Source of the DNA: Rhodocyclaceae bacterium
Lineage (GTDB): Bacteria > Pseudomonadota > Gammaproteobacteria > Burkholderiales > Rhodocyclaceae
Assembly: GCA_006218025.1 (NCBI GenBank)
Contig: VBWA01000012.1
Coordinates: forward strand, 1-64,000
DNA: 64,000 bases
Reading direction: 5' to 3'
Shown piece by piece: positions 42,881-51,112 of the stretch; the first letter of the stretch is position 1; the number at the start of each line of letters is the position of its first letter. Below the pieces are notes generated by a model. That model had not been told where the DNA came from, did not search any database, and saw only the letters and a list, made by a program, of their open reading frames with translations. A program made the position numbers and the translations under genes.

Positions 42881-43912
42881 TTACAGGTGGGCGCTGACGG
42901 CGGCCAGCACGGCCTCCGTCGAGTCTGATTGCAGCGGATCAACGACCAGCAGCTCATCCATGCTCTTCAGCCAGGTTAGCTGGCGCTTGGCGAACTGGCG
43001 CGTGGCGAACACGCCGCGATCGCGCAATTCGGCCGCCGGCAATTCCCCTTCCAGCATTTCCCACACCTGCCGGTAGCCGACGCAGCGCATCGACGGCAGA
43101 CCGGCGTCGAGCCGGTATTTCCGGCGCAGCATCTTCACTTCATCGACCAGGCCGGCGGCCAGCATGTCGTCGAAGCGCTGCGCGATGCGCCGGTGCAGTT
43201 CGCTGCGATCTCCCGGCACCAGCGCCAGCGTCAGGCAGTTGAAGGGCGGGGCGCTGTCCTTCTGTTCGGCGAAGTAGCTGCCCAGCGTGCGGCCGGTGAG
43301 GCGCAGCACCTCGACGGCGCGCTGGATGCGCTGGGCATCGTTGGGCTTCAGCCGGGCGGCGGTCTCGGGATCGAGCCGCGCCAGTTCCGCATGCAGGGCC
43401 GGCCAGCCGCGCTCGGCGGCTTCGGCGTCGATCGTGGCGCGCAGGGCGGCATCGGCCTGCGGCAGGTCGGCCAGCCCTTCGCGCAAGGCCTTGACGTAGA
43501 GCATGGTGCCGCCGACCAGCAGCGGAATCCGCCCGGTCGCGGTGATGGCGGCCATTTCGCGCAGGGCATCGCTGCGAAACTGCGCCGCCGAGTAGCGCTC
43601 CTCGGGCGTGATCAGGTCGATCAGCCGGTGCGGGAAGCGCGCCAGCGTCGCGGCATCGGGCTTGGCGGTGCCGATGTTCATGTCGCGAAACACCTGCGCC
43701 GAATCGACGCTGACGATGTCGCAGGGAAAGCGCGTCGCCAGATCGAAGGCCAGCGCGGTCTTGCCGCTGGCGGTGGGGCCGATCAGGAGGATGGCTGGCG
43801 GTTGCCAGCCATCCTCCTCTTCGGCCCGAGAAGGCCCCCCACCCCCCGGCCCCCGCCCCGGGGGCGGGGGTGACTGATCGGCTGCGCCCTTCGGGCTCGA
43901 CAATGGGGCCAA
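42881..43912 (-). CDS. miaA: tRNA dimethylallyltransferase MiaA with repeat-encoded N-terminus
   Basis: Up to 343 residues from a TTG at 43912, next to the mutL stop. MiaA adds the isopentenyl group to A37 of tRNAs reading U-starting codons. P-loop LLIGPTASGKTALAF near 42-56, DSAQVFRDMNIGTAKP near 74-89 and QRIQRAVEVLRLTG follow. The first about 40 residues (GPGGGGPSRAEEEDGWQPP) are not part of the family. They are encoded by a GC-rich repeat with a perfect 14-bp hairpin (43786-43817) and a GTCACCCCC-type module near 43840-43875. The natural start may have been displaced by insertion of that element. Confidence 0.9.
   Translation of the reverse strand: MAPLSSPKGAADQSPPPPGRGPGGGGPSRAEEEDGWQPPAILLIGPTASGKTALAFDLATRFPCDIVSVDSAQVFRDMNIGTAKPDAATLARFPHRLIDLITPEERYSAAQFRSDALREMAAITATGRIPLLVGGTMLYVKALREGLADLPQADAALRATIDAEAAERGWPALHAELARLDPETAARLKPNDAQRIQRAVEVLRLTGRTLGSYFAEQKDSAPPFNCLTLALVPGDRSELHRRIAQRFDDMLAAGLVDEVKMLRRKYRLDAGLPSMRCVGYRQVWEMLEGELPAAELRDRGVFATRQFAKRQLTWLKSMDELLVVDPLQSDSTEAVLAAVSAHL
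43786..43817. repeat. Perfect 14-bp hairpin inside the miaA 5' end
   Basis: Two 14-bp arms (43786-43799 and 43804-43817, starting GGAGGATGG) are perfectly complementary around a 4-nt loop. The hairpin lies in coding sequence just before the P-loop of MiaA and encodes EEDGWQPPA. It is part of the GC-rich insertion at the gene start. Confidence 0.85.
43838..43880 (-). repeat. GTCACCCCC-type GC-rich module (copy in miaA)
   Basis: On the minus strand a CAGTCACCCCCGCCCCCG module followed by GGGGCGG. Related modules begin GTCACCCCCTTCCTCGG at 45343 (inside mutL) and 50474 (upstream part of the PLD gene). All lie within or at the edge of coding sequences. Confidence 0.6.
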
Positions 43913-43913
43913 C

Positions 43914-45755
43914 TTAGCGACCGCGCATGAACAACTTGTCGAGTTCCGCCATCGAGAGCTGAACCCAGGTCGGCCGGCCGTGGTTGCACTGGTCGGCGCG
44001 CTCGGTTTCTTCCATCTGGCGCAGCAAAGCGTTCATCTCCGGCAGGCTCAGCAGGCGGTGGGCGCGCACCGCGCCGTGGCAGGCCATGGTGGCCAGCAGT
44101 TCGTTGCGTTGCGTTTCGACCACGCGGCTGGCCGGATGCTCGGCCAGGTCTTTCAGCAGCGAGCGCACCAGATCGACCGGGTTGCCTCCCGCCAGCAGCG
44201 CCGGCAGGCTGCGCACCGCGAGTTGCCGCGGGCCGGCGGCCGTGACGGCAAAGCCGAGCTGGCCGAGCGCTTCGTGCTGTTCGCCGGCCGTCGCCATTTC
44301 GGCTTCGCTGGCGGATAGCAGCAGCGGCACCAGCAGCGCTTGTGTCGCCGGCGGCCCGGCATCGAGGCTCTGCTTCAGCTTCTCGTAGAGGATGCGCTCG
44401 TGCGCCGCGTGCATGTCCACCAGCGCCAGACCGTTGGCATTCTGCGCGAGGATGTAAACGCCGTGCAGTTGCGCGATGGCGTAGCCGAGCAGCGGGGCGC
44501 CATCCTCCTGTTGCCCACCAAGAGTCGGCGCTGGCGACACGGCGATTTCGGCGTCGGCGAAGGCCGCGCGCGCGAATTCGAGGTAGGGCCGGGCCGCCGG
44601 CTCGCCCACGCCCAGGCCGGATTGGCGCGCGTAGGAGAAGGCGGACGGCACATAGGTCGGCGCGGTCCGTTCCGGAGCTTCGGCGCTGGACAAGGGCGCG
44701 GCCAGCGTGCGCTGCAGGGCGTGGAAAATGAACTGGTGGATGCCGCGAGCATCGCGAAAGCGCACCTCGGTCTTGGCCGGATGCACGTTCACATCGACGC
44801 CGGCCGGGTCGAGTTCGAGGAACAGCACATAAGCCGGGTGGCGCTGGCCGTGCAGGATGTCGGCCCAGGCCTGGCGCGCGGCGTGGGTCAGCAGCTTGTC
44901 GCGGACGAAGCGGCCATTGACGAAGAAGTATTGCTCGTCGCGTCCCGAGCGCGAATAGGCCGGCAGCGCGGCGAGGCCCCAGAGCCGCAGCGGCCCGGCC
45001 GTTGCATCCAGCGGGCGGGCATGCGGGAAGAACTCCTCGCCGAGGATTTCCCTCGCGCGCCGGGAAAAGTTATGCGCAGCGGTATCCCCTTGCGGGACGG
45101 CGCTGGCGAGACGGCGTTTGGCGCTGCCGTTGTGGCTCAGCGTGAAGGCGACATCGGGTCGTGCCAGGGCCATGCGGCGCAGAACCTCGTCGCAATGCGC
45201 GAATTCGGTGGCCTCGGTCTTGAGGAACTTGCGCCGTGCCGGAGTGTTGAAATACAGGTCGGCGACTTCGATTACCGTGCCCGCGGCCAGCGCCGCCGGT
45301 TCCACCGGATAGTTCGACGCGCGTTGCGCGGCGGAAACGTTGTCACCCCCTTCCTCGGGAAGGGGGGCGGGGGGGTGGTTCTGAATGCGCCAGGCGTGCG
45401 CCGAATTTGGCGCACGGCTGGTGATGGTGACGCGCGCCACGGAGGCGATGGAGGCCAGCGCCTCGCCGCGAAAGCCGTAACTGGCGACGCGTTCGAGGTC
45501 GTCGAGGCTGGCTATCTTGCTCGTTGCGTGGCGCGCCAGCGCCAGCGCAAGGTCGTCGGCAGCGATGCCGCTGCCGTCGTCGACCACGCGGATCAGGCGC
45601 ACGCCGCCTTCTTCGAGCTGCACGTCGATCCTTGTCGCGCCGGAATCGAGGCTGTTTTCGAGCAGTTCCTTGAGCACCGACGCCGGACGTTCGACCACCT
45701 CGCCGGCGGCAATCTGGCTGATCAGGAGGTTCGGCAGCGGCTTGATGATTCCCAT
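43914..45755 (-). CDS. mutL: DNA mismatch repair protein MutL with in-frame insertions
   Basis: 613 residues from the ATG at 45753-45755. The N-terminal GHKL ATPase is complete: VVERPASVLKELLENSLDSG, DDGSGI, ARHATSKI and RGEALASIASV. MutL couples MutS recognition to MutH/UvrD or nicking. The C-terminal dimerisation domain ends HGRPTWVQLS. Compared with other MutL proteins, extra residues occur at HPPAPLPEEGGDNVSAAQ near 130 (encoded by a GTCACCCCC module, 45343-45376), KRRLASAVPQGDTAAHNF near 220 (repeat 45065-45116) and SPAPTLGGQQEDGAPL near 415 (repeat 44499-44544). All are in frame and outside the ATPase motifs. Confidence 0.95.
   Translation of the reverse strand: MGIIKPLPNLLISQIAAGEVVERPASVLKELLENSLDSGATRIDVQLEEGGVRLIRVVDDGSGIAADDLALALARHATSKIASLDDLERVASYGFRGEALASIASVARVTITSRAPNSAHAWRIQNHPPAPLPEEGGDNVSAAQRASNYPVEPAALAAGTVIEVADLYFNTPARRKFLKTEATEFAHCDEVLRRMALARPDVAFTLSHNGSAKRRLASAVPQGDTAAHNFSRRAREILGEEFFPHARPLDATAGPLRLWGLAALPAYSRSGRDEQYFFVNGRFVRDKLLTHAARQAWADILHGQRHPAYVLFLELDPAGVDVNVHPAKTEVRFRDARGIHQFIFHALQRTLAAPLSSAEAPERTAPTYVPSAFSYARQSGLGVGEPAARPYLEFARAAFADAEIAVSPAPTLGGQQEDGAPLLGYAIAQLHGVYILAQNANGLALVDMHAAHERILYEKLKQSLDAGPPATQALLVPLLLSASEAEMATAGEQHEALGQLGFAVTAAGPRQLAVRSLPALLAGGNPVDLVRSLLKDLAEHPASRVVETQRNELLATMACHGAVRAHRLLSLPEMNALLRQMEETERADQCNHGRPTWVQLSMAELDKLFMRGR
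44499..44544. repeat. GTCGGCGCTGGCG repeat with AGGATGGC flank (copy in mutL linker)
   Basis: AGTCGGCGCTGGCGACACGGCG at 44523-44544 shares its core with at least eight other copies in the window. On its left side is GCCATCCTCC (44489-44499), the same sequence as an arm of the miaA hairpin. It encodes part of the MutL linker. Confidence 0.6.
45065..45116. repeat. About 50-bp repeat in mutL, inverted copy in pgeF
   Basis: AAAGTTATGCG-C-AGCGG-T-ATCCCC followed by GGGACGGCGCTGGCG. The reverse complement of 58411-58460 in pgeF gives AGAAGTTATGCG-A-AGCGG-C-ATCCCC and then GGGGACGGCGCTGG. Both copies encode an SAVP(Q)GD(T/A)A(A/S)HNF-like peptide, read in the same sense in each gene. Confidence 0.7.
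45343..45376 (+). repeat. GTCACCCCC-type GC-rich module (copy in mutL)
   Basis: GTCACCCCCTTCCTCGGGA followed by GGGGGGCGGGGGGG. Encodes the extra HPPAPLPEEGGDN segment of MutL on the minus strand. Confidence 0.6.
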
Positions 45756-45810
45756 GGGGCGGATTATAGCTTCCGGTAAAATTGTCCCTTTCCCTCGAAA
45801 CAGCGCCAAA

Positions 45811-46467
45811 GTGGAACTTCTCGCCCAATTCATCGACATTGTCCTGCACGTAGACAAGTATCTGGCCGTGCTCCTGGCGCAGTACGGCACCTGGATTTAC
45901 GTCATTCTTTTTGCCATCGTGTTTTGCGAGACGGGCCTTGTGGTGACGCCCTTCCTGCCCGGCGACTCGCTGCTCTTCGTCGCCGGCGCGCTGGCCGCGA
46001 CCAGTGGCGGCGCCTTCGACATCGACATCGTGATCGCGGTACTGCTGGCCGCGGCCATCCTCGGCGATAACACCAACTACTGGATCGGCCGCTGGGCCGG
46101 CCAGCGCATCCTGGCCTGGGGCGACAAGTCCCGCTATTTCAATCGCAAGGCCTTCGACATGACGCACGCCTATTACGAGAAGCACGGCGGCAAGACCATG
46201 CTGGTGGCGCGCTTCATGCCGTTCGTGCGCACCTTCGCGCCCTTCGTCGCCGGCGTCGGCAACATGAGTTATCCGCGCTACTTTCTGTTCGACCTCGCCG
46301 GTGCCGTCCTCTGGGTATTTTCGCTGTGCCTCGCCGGCTACTGGTTCGGCAACATTCCCTGGGTCAAGTCGAATCTGTCGTTGATCATCTTCGGCACCAT
46401 CGGCCTGTCGCTCGTTCCGCTTGCCCTGGCGTGGCTGCGGCATCACCTGTCGCCGAAGGCCTCCTGA
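45811..46467 (+). CDS. DedA-family membrane protein (VTT domain)
   Basis: 218 residues from a GTG at 45811, as the conserved part begins with VELLAQFIDIVLHVDKYL. Motifs of DedA proteins are present: FCETGLVVTPFLPGDSLLF, GDNTNYWIGRWAG and ARFMPFVRTFAPFVAGVGNM. They are inner-membrane proteins, some of which flip undecaprenyl phosphate or phospholipids and support envelope homeostasis. The gene is divergent from mutL with 55 bp between the starts, which contain GGTAAAATT as a possible extended -10. Confidence 0.92.
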   Translation: MELLAQFIDIVLHVDKYLAVLLAQYGTWIYVILFAIVFCETGLVVTPFLPGDSLLFVAGALAATSGGAFDIDIVIAVLLAAAILGDNTNYWIGRWAGQRILAWGDKSRYFNRKAFDMTHAYYEKHGGKTMLVARFMPFVRTFAPFVAGVGNMSYPRYFLFDLAGAVLWVFSLCLAGYWFGNIPWVKSNLSLIIFGTIGLSLVPLALAWLRHHLSPKAS

Positions 46468-46469
46468 AC

Positions 46470-47210
46470 ATGCGTCGCGCAGCGGCAGTCGTCGCCTCGC
46501 TGCTGCTGGCCGGTTGTGCGCGCGACTGGAGCCGCCCGCCGGGTGCCAGCGCAAAGGCGGTGGGTGATTCGGTCGCCAGCTTCGATCCGAAGCAGATCGG
46601 CAAGAGCGACGTCGATCGCGTCGCCGATCTGCACCGCCGCGAAATATTCGCCAGCGTGCGGGTGCTGGCCGAAAAGCTTTACCGGCGCAATCCGCGCGAA
46701 TGGAAGAAGGGCGGCCACGCCAGCATCGAAGCGGCGCTGGACCGTTTGCTCGATCCGCGCCTGGGCTGGCGCCTGCCGGAAAGCGCCGGCCGGCGCGACA
46801 CCGACGCGATGCTGCTGGCCCTGCGCGAGGATTTTGCCGGCGACCGGGTGGCCGTGTTCATTGCCGGCATGGGCGCCATGCTGAATGCCGCATTCGACGG
46901 AAAGACGGAATTTTTCATGCTCGACGAACTTGATCCGCAGAAGTTGTACAACAGCGCGCGCAATCTTGAAATCGCGGCGTGGAAGCTTGCCAACGCGCGC
47001 GACGCCGCAGGCCAGCCGCTGCTGCTCTCCAACGAGACGGGGCAGGCCGCGCAGCCGGCGAACCTCAGCTTCGAGCGCGAATTCGGCAAGATGATCGGCA
47101 ATCTCGACCTGCTCTCCGCCCTGATCGCCGACAAGGGCCACCGCACCATTGCCCGGGTCGCGCAAAGCCTGGCCACGGCGGTGTTTCTTCCAGTGGCGAC
47201 GCTGCGATGA
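46470..47210 (+). CDS. Putative lipoprotein of unknown function
   Basis: 246 residues. A lipobox at VASLLLAGC gives a lipidated Cys near residue 16. The rest is helical and hydrophilic, with the conserved-looking stretches SDVDRVADLHRREIFASVRV and FIAGMGAMLNAAFDGKTEFF. Homologues occur next to purN in related betaproteobacteria, to my knowledge without assigned function. It starts 2 bp after dedA and overlaps purN by four bases, so the three are probably one transcript. Confidence 0.75.
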   Translation: MRRAAAVVASLLLAGCARDWSRPPGASAKAVGDSVASFDPKQIGKSDVDRVADLHRREIFASVRVLAEKLYRRNPREWKKGGHASIEAALDRLLDPRLGWRLPESAGRRDTDAMLLALREDFAGDRVAVFIAGMGAMLNAAFDGKTEFFMLDELDPQKLYNSARNLEIAAWKLANARDAAGQPLLLSNETGQAAQPANLSFEREFGKMIGNLDLLSALIADKGHRTIARVAQSLATAVFLPVATLR

Positions 47211-47854
47211 AGCGCTACGTCATTCTCATTTCCGGGCGCGGCAGCAACATGGAGTCGCTGCTCGATGCCGGGCTGCCCGGCGTCTGCGCGGCGGTGATCA
47301 GCAATCGCCCGGATGCGGCCGGCCTCGCCTCCGCTGCGAGTCGCGGCATCGCCACCGTAGCGATCGATCATCGCGGCTTTGCTGCGCGGTCGGAATTCGA
47401 TGCCGCGCTGGCGGCCGAGATCGAGAGGCACGCACCCGCCCTTGTGCTGCTCGCCGGTTTCATGCGCATCCTCGGCGACGATTTCGTGCGCCGCTTCGAA
47501 GGCCGCCTGCTGAATATCCACCCCTCACTGCTGCCGCTGTTTCCCGGCATAAAGACCCACGCCCAGGCGCTGGCCGCCGGAGTCAGGCTGCATGGCTGCA
47601 GCGTGCACTTCGTTACGCCGGCGCTCGATGGCGGGCCGATCATCGCGCAGGCCGCGGTGCCGGTGCAGGCGGACGACGACGTGGCGAGCCTGGGCCGGCG
47701 CGTGCTGGCCGAGGAGCATCTCCTCTACCCGCGAGTCGCGCGCTGGTTTCTCGAAGGCCGCCTGCATCTGGTTGCCGGCCGCGCGCATCTGACAGGCGAG
47801 ATAGCGGTGAGCGGGGCGCTGCATGCGCCGCAGACCGATCAGATGCGCGGCTGA
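47207..47854 (+). CDS. purN: Phosphoribosylglycinamide formyltransferase PurN
   Basis: 215 residues from the ATG at 47207, which overlaps the previous stop (ATGA). It formylates GAR with 10-formyl-THF in the third step of purine synthesis. Seen: VILISGRGSNMESLLDAG, LVLLAGFMRILGDDF, the catalytic NIHPSLLPLFPG loop (Asn and His) and HGCSVHFVTPALDGGPIIAQ with the catalytic Asp. Complete. Confidence 0.96.
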   Translation: MKRYVILISGRGSNMESLLDAGLPGVCAAVISNRPDAAGLASAASRGIATVAIDHRGFAARSEFDAALAAEIERHAPALVLLAGFMRILGDDFVRRFEGRLLNIHPSLLPLFPGIKTHAQALAAGVRLHGCSVHFVTPALDGGPIIAQAAVPVQADDDVASLGRRVLAEEHLLYPRVARWFLEGRLHLVAGRAHLTGEIAVSGALHAPQTDQMRG

Positions 47855-47868
47855 GATGTCCGCTTGAG

Positions 47869-48855
47869 ATGCCCATCGTTCTGGCACTGGTCGCCTCGGC
47901 CGTGATTCATGCGGCAGCACTGCTGGGGCCCGGCTGGACTCTGCCCGGCGACCACGACGCCGATGCGCCGCAGACCATCGACGCCGTGTTGACCAAACCC
48001 GCGCCGCGCGCCGAACCCGCGCCGGTAGCCAAGTCGGTGCCCAAGCCGCACGCCGACAAGCCACGGCCGCAGCGCATGGCGACAGCGGCAAGTTCAGTGC
48101 CTGCGATCCCTTTCGCGCCCAGTGAATCAAGTGCAGCGCCTGCGGCGCTGCCCGTCGAGCCGCCGGCCGCCGTCTCGCCAGCGCCGACTTTCGAGCCGGC
48201 ACCGGTCCCCGCCCGCATCGCGCTGCCGGCGAAGGGGCGCGTGCGCTACGCCATCACGCGCGGCGAAGAAGGCTTCGTGATCGGTCAGACGACGCATACC
48301 TGGCAGCAGGACGGCTTCACCTACACGCTGCAAAGCGTCGCCGAGACGACCGGGCTGGTCGCCCTCTTCAAGCCTGCGCGCGTGCTGCAGAGCAGCCGGG
48401 GCGAGGTGACGGCGGCGGGCCTCAAGCCGCGCGAGTTTCGCCATGAACGTGTCGGCGGGCTCGACACCGCGAGTTTCGACTGGGCGCGCAGCGTCGTCGC
48501 CTATGCCGGACGCGAGGACGGCATTGCCGCCGGAACGCAGGACATGCTCTCGATGTACTACCAACTGGTGCTGTTGGTGGCGAAGGGTGGCACGCTGGAG
48601 ATGCCCATCGCCACCGGGCGCAAGCTGGAAACCTATCGCGCCGAAGTCATCGGCGAAGAAATGGTCGTGCTGCCGGCGGGCGAGCGTCGGGCATCGCGCT
48701 TGAGAATCAAGAGCGGCAATGACACCATCGAACTGTGGCTGGCTGTTGGCAAAGACGCGGACATGCGCGCGCTGCCTTTGAAAATTCGCTACACCGACCG
48801 CAAGGGCGAGATCTTCGACCAGGTCGCGCAGGACATCGAGATACAGGAGCAATAA
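47869..48855 (+). CDS. DUF3108 envelope protein
   Basis: 328 residues from the ATG at 47869. A short N-terminal membrane segment (VLALVASAVIHAAALLG) leads into a Pro/Ala-rich linker (about 25-118) and a beta-rich DUF3108 domain (about 125-325: RYAITRGEEGFVIGQTTHTW, QDMLSMYYQLVLL). The family is exported or membrane-anchored and of unknown function. The linker includes a copy of the scattered repeat (48168-48193), encoding AVSPAPTF. It starts 14 bp after purN. Confidence 0.85.
   Translation: MPIVLALVASAVIHAAALLGPGWTLPGDHDADAPQTIDAVLTKPAPRAEPAPVAKSVPKPHADKPRPQRMATAASSVPAIPFAPSESSAAPAALPVEPPAAVSPAPTFEPAPVPARIALPAKGRVRYAITRGEEGFVIGQTTHTWQQDGFTYTLQSVAETTGLVALFKPARVLQSSRGEVTAAGLKPREFRHERVGGLDTASFDWARSVVAYAGREDGIAAGTQDMLSMYYQLVLLVAKGGTLEMPIATGRKLETYRAEVIGEEMVVLPAGERRASRLRIKSGNDTIELWLAVGKDADMRALPLKIRYTDRKGEIFDQVAQDIEIQEQ
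48168..48193. repeat. GTCGGCGCTGGCG repeat (copy in DUF3108 linker)
   Basis: The reverse complement reads AAAGTCGGCGCTGGCGAGAC and GGCG, the consensus of the family. Located in the low-complexity linker where an insertion is tolerated. Confidence 0.6.
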
Positions 48856-48898
48856 TGAACATTCCCTCCAAGCCCATTTCAGCAATGCGAGGCGCGGC

Positions 48899-50434
48899 AT
48901 GAGCGACGACAGGAAGCACGGCAAGCCGCGCGGCACGGCACGGGGCGCGGCCGGTCCGCGCCGTGAATCATCGCGGGGAAGCGCCGGACATGGCGCGGAG
49001 CAGCCTGCGGCGGCCGAGGGCCTCGCCGCCGACCTGCTCAACGCGGCGGTGGCGGCCACCGCGCAGTTGCTGAGCTTTGCGCTGCCAGCCGATGCGGCCT
49101 TGTCGGCTTTTTTCCGCGCGCGCAAGAGCGGCGCGAAGGATCGCGCCTTCATCGCCGAAACGGCCTATGCCGTGCTGCGTCGCAAGCGCCTGCTGGAACG
49201 CCTGGCCGCCTGCGGGCCAAACTTGGAAGCGGCCTTCCTCGCGCCGGGCTCGACGCCGAAGCGTGGTCCGAAGCCCTCCGGGCCGCGCCGCATCTCGCCG
49301 CGCGAACTGGTCCTGCTCTCGCTGTCGCGCGTGCGCGGCATGTCGCAGCGCCAGCTCGAAGGCGCGCTGCTGCCCGGCGAGGCCGAGTGGCTGGCGGACA
49401 TCCGGCGCCAGCCGGAACCGGAACTGACGCTGGCCGAGCAACTGGATTTCCCCGACTGGCTGGTCGAGCGCCTCACAAGTCAATCGATGGGCCGCCCCAA
49501 GATTGACTTGGCCCCCACGGGGGGCGGCGCGGACGATTCTTCCGCGCCGGGGGCCGTACCAATTCCGCGTATGTCGCCCGAGGAACTGCTGGCGCTGGCG
49601 CGCGCGCTCAACACGCCGGCGCCGCTCGATCTGCGCGTGAATACGCTGAAGGCAGAGCGCGAGGGCGTGATGAAGCTTCTCGCCGCCGACGGCATCGTCG
49701 CCACGCCCTGCCCGTATTCGCCGCTGGGTCTGCGCCTGAAGACCAAGCCCTATCTGCAGAAGCATCCGGCCTTTCTCGACGGCAGCATCGAAGTTCAGGA
49801 CGAGGGCTCGCAGCTGCTCGGCTTTCTGCTGGCACCGAAGCGCAGCGAGATGGTGGTGGATTTCTGCGCCGGCGCCGGCGGCAAGACGCTGATCCTCGGT
49901 GCGCTGATGCGCTCCACCGGGCGCCTGTATGCTTTCGACGTATCGGACAAGCGGCTGGCCAAGCTGAAGCCGCGCGCCGCCCGTGCCGGGCTGTCGAACG
50001 TGCATCCGGCCTGCCTCTCCGGCGAGAACGACACGCGGGTGAAGCGGCTGCAGGGCAAGGCCGATCGCGTGCTGGTCGATGCGCCGTGTTCGGGCTTGGG
50101 CACCTTGCGCCGCAACCCCGACCTCAAGTGGCGGCAGTCGCCGCAGAGCGTGGACGAGCTGACCGTCAAGCAGGCCGCCATTCTCGCCGCTGCGGCGAAG
50201 CTGCTGCGGCCCGGCGGCAGGCTGGTGTACGCGACCTGCAGCATTCTTGCGGAAGAGAACGAAGCCATCGTGGACGCCTTCCTCGCCACGCATGCCGAGT
50301 TCCATCGCCTCTCGGCGCAGGAAGTGCTGGCCGCGCAAGGCATCGTCATCGACTGCGGCGAGGACATGCGCCTGACGCCGCAGAAACACGGCACCGATGC
50401 CTTCTACGCGGCCGTGCTGGAACGCGCCAAGTGA
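48899..50434 (+). CDS. rsmB: RsmB/Nop family rRNA (cytosine-C5) methyltransferase
   Basis: 511 residues. An N-terminal NusB-like helical domain (about 40-190) is followed by the methyltransferase domain: VVDFCAGAGGKTLILGALM near 315-335, RVLVDAPCSGLGTLRRNPD near 385 with one catalytic Cys and RLVYATCSILAEENE near 435 with the other. Members methylate C967 or related positions of 16S rRNA. The segment SMGRPKIDLAPTGGGADDSS near 200 (49485-49560) is not a family feature and is encoded by a GC-rich palindromic sequence. Some betaproteobacteria have a second copy near fmt, so the symbol is the best fit rather than certain. Confidence 0.85.
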   Translation: MSDDRKHGKPRGTARGAAGPRRESSRGSAGHGAEQPAAAEGLAADLLNAAVAATAQLLSFALPADAALSAFFRARKSGAKDRAFIAETAYAVLRRKRLLERLAACGPNLEAAFLAPGSTPKRGPKPSGPRRISPRELVLLSLSRVRGMSQRQLEGALLPGEAEWLADIRRQPEPELTLAEQLDFPDWLVERLTSQSMGRPKIDLAPTGGGADDSSAPGAVPIPRMSPEELLALARALNTPAPLDLRVNTLKAEREGVMKLLAADGIVATPCPYSPLGLRLKTKPYLQKHPAFLDGSIEVQDEGSQLLGFLLAPKRSEMVVDFCAGAGGKTLILGALMRSTGRLYAFDVSDKRLAKLKPRAARAGLSNVHPACLSGENDTRVKRLQGKADRVLVDAPCSGLGTLRRNPDLKWRQSPQSVDELTVKQAAILAAAAKLLRPGGRLVYATCSILAEENEAIVDAFLATHAEFHRLSAQEVLAAQGIVIDCGEDMRLTPQKHGTDAFYAAVLERAK

Positions 50435-50436
50435 TT

Positions 50437-51111
50437 GTGAAACATGGGGCGGCCGCAGGCCGCGAACCTCAGTCACCCCCTTCCTCGGGGCGGAGGCAGG
50501 GTTTCGCGGAGCACTGCTCCGTGCTGCCGGAGCCGGCTGGCTGTGCAAAGCCAGCCGTGGGACGGGGGCTGGGGGGATGGTCGTTGTTAATTGCGCTGGC
50601 ACTGTCTTTCAGCGCCAGCGCCACGCCGCTGCCGGCGACGGGCACGGTCGAAGTGCTGTTCACGCCCTGGGACGATGCCGAGGGCGCCATCGTGCGCGCG
50701 TTGGGCGAAGCGAAAAAGAGCATTCATGTGCAGGCCTACCTGCTCACCAGCCGCTCGATCGCCAGGGCGCTGCAGGATGCCCAGGCGCGCGGCGTCGCGG
50801 TCGAGATCCTCGCCGACCGCGAGATGCTGGAAAAGAGCGACAAGTCGCTGCTGCCCATGCTGGCCGGCGGCGGCATCCCGGTCTGGATCGAAACGCGCTA
50901 CGCTGCCGCACACAACAAGGTGCTCCTGGTCGACGTCGGCCAGGCCGACGCTTTCGTCATCACCGGCAGCTACAATTTCTCATGGTCGGCGCAGGCGCGC
51001 AATGCGGAAAACCTGCTGATCCTGCGCGGCAATCCGGCGCTGGTGCGGCGCTATCTGGAAAACTGGCAGCGGCATCGGGGCGAGGCGGAAAAGATGAGCG
51101 GAGCACAATGA
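50437..51111 (+). CDS. Phospholipase D-like nuclease, single HKD motif, exported
   Basis: Up to 224 residues from a GTG at 50437, or about 176 from a TTG at 50584 just before the signal peptide core LIALALSFSASA. The single PLD motif is AAHNKVLLVDVGQADAFVITGSYN, given here in two parts: HNKVLLVD (HxK-x4-D) and GSYNFSWSAQARNAEN. One-motif PLD enzymes such as Nuc form dimers and act as periplasmic endonucleases. The 5' part (50471-50580) consists of a GC-rich repeat with several hairpins which now supplies the start region, so the native start may have been lost. It overlaps nothing and ends 1 bp before the MscS gene. Confidence 0.82.
   Translation: MKHGAAAGREPQSPPSSGRRQGFAEHCSVLPEPAGCAKPAVGRGLGGWSLLIALALSFSASATPLPATGTVEVLFTPWDDAEGAIVRALGEAKKSIHVQAYLLTSRSIARALQDAQARGVAVEILADREMLEKSDKSLLPMLAGGGIPVWIETRYAAAHNKVLLVDVGQADAFVITGSYNFSWSAQARNAENLLILRGNPALVRRYLENWQRHRGEAEKMSGAQ
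50471..50580 (+). repeat. GTCACCCCC-type GC-rich element with hairpins
   Basis: Starts CAGTCACCCCCTTCCTCGG; includes hairpins GGAGC/GCTCC (near 50516-50528) and GGCTGGC/GCCAGCC (near 50536-50557). The second stem is also present in the miaA element (GGCTGGC/GCCAGCC). It lies between rsmB and the PLD domain and reads through in frame. Confidence 0.6.
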
Positions 51112-51112
51112 G

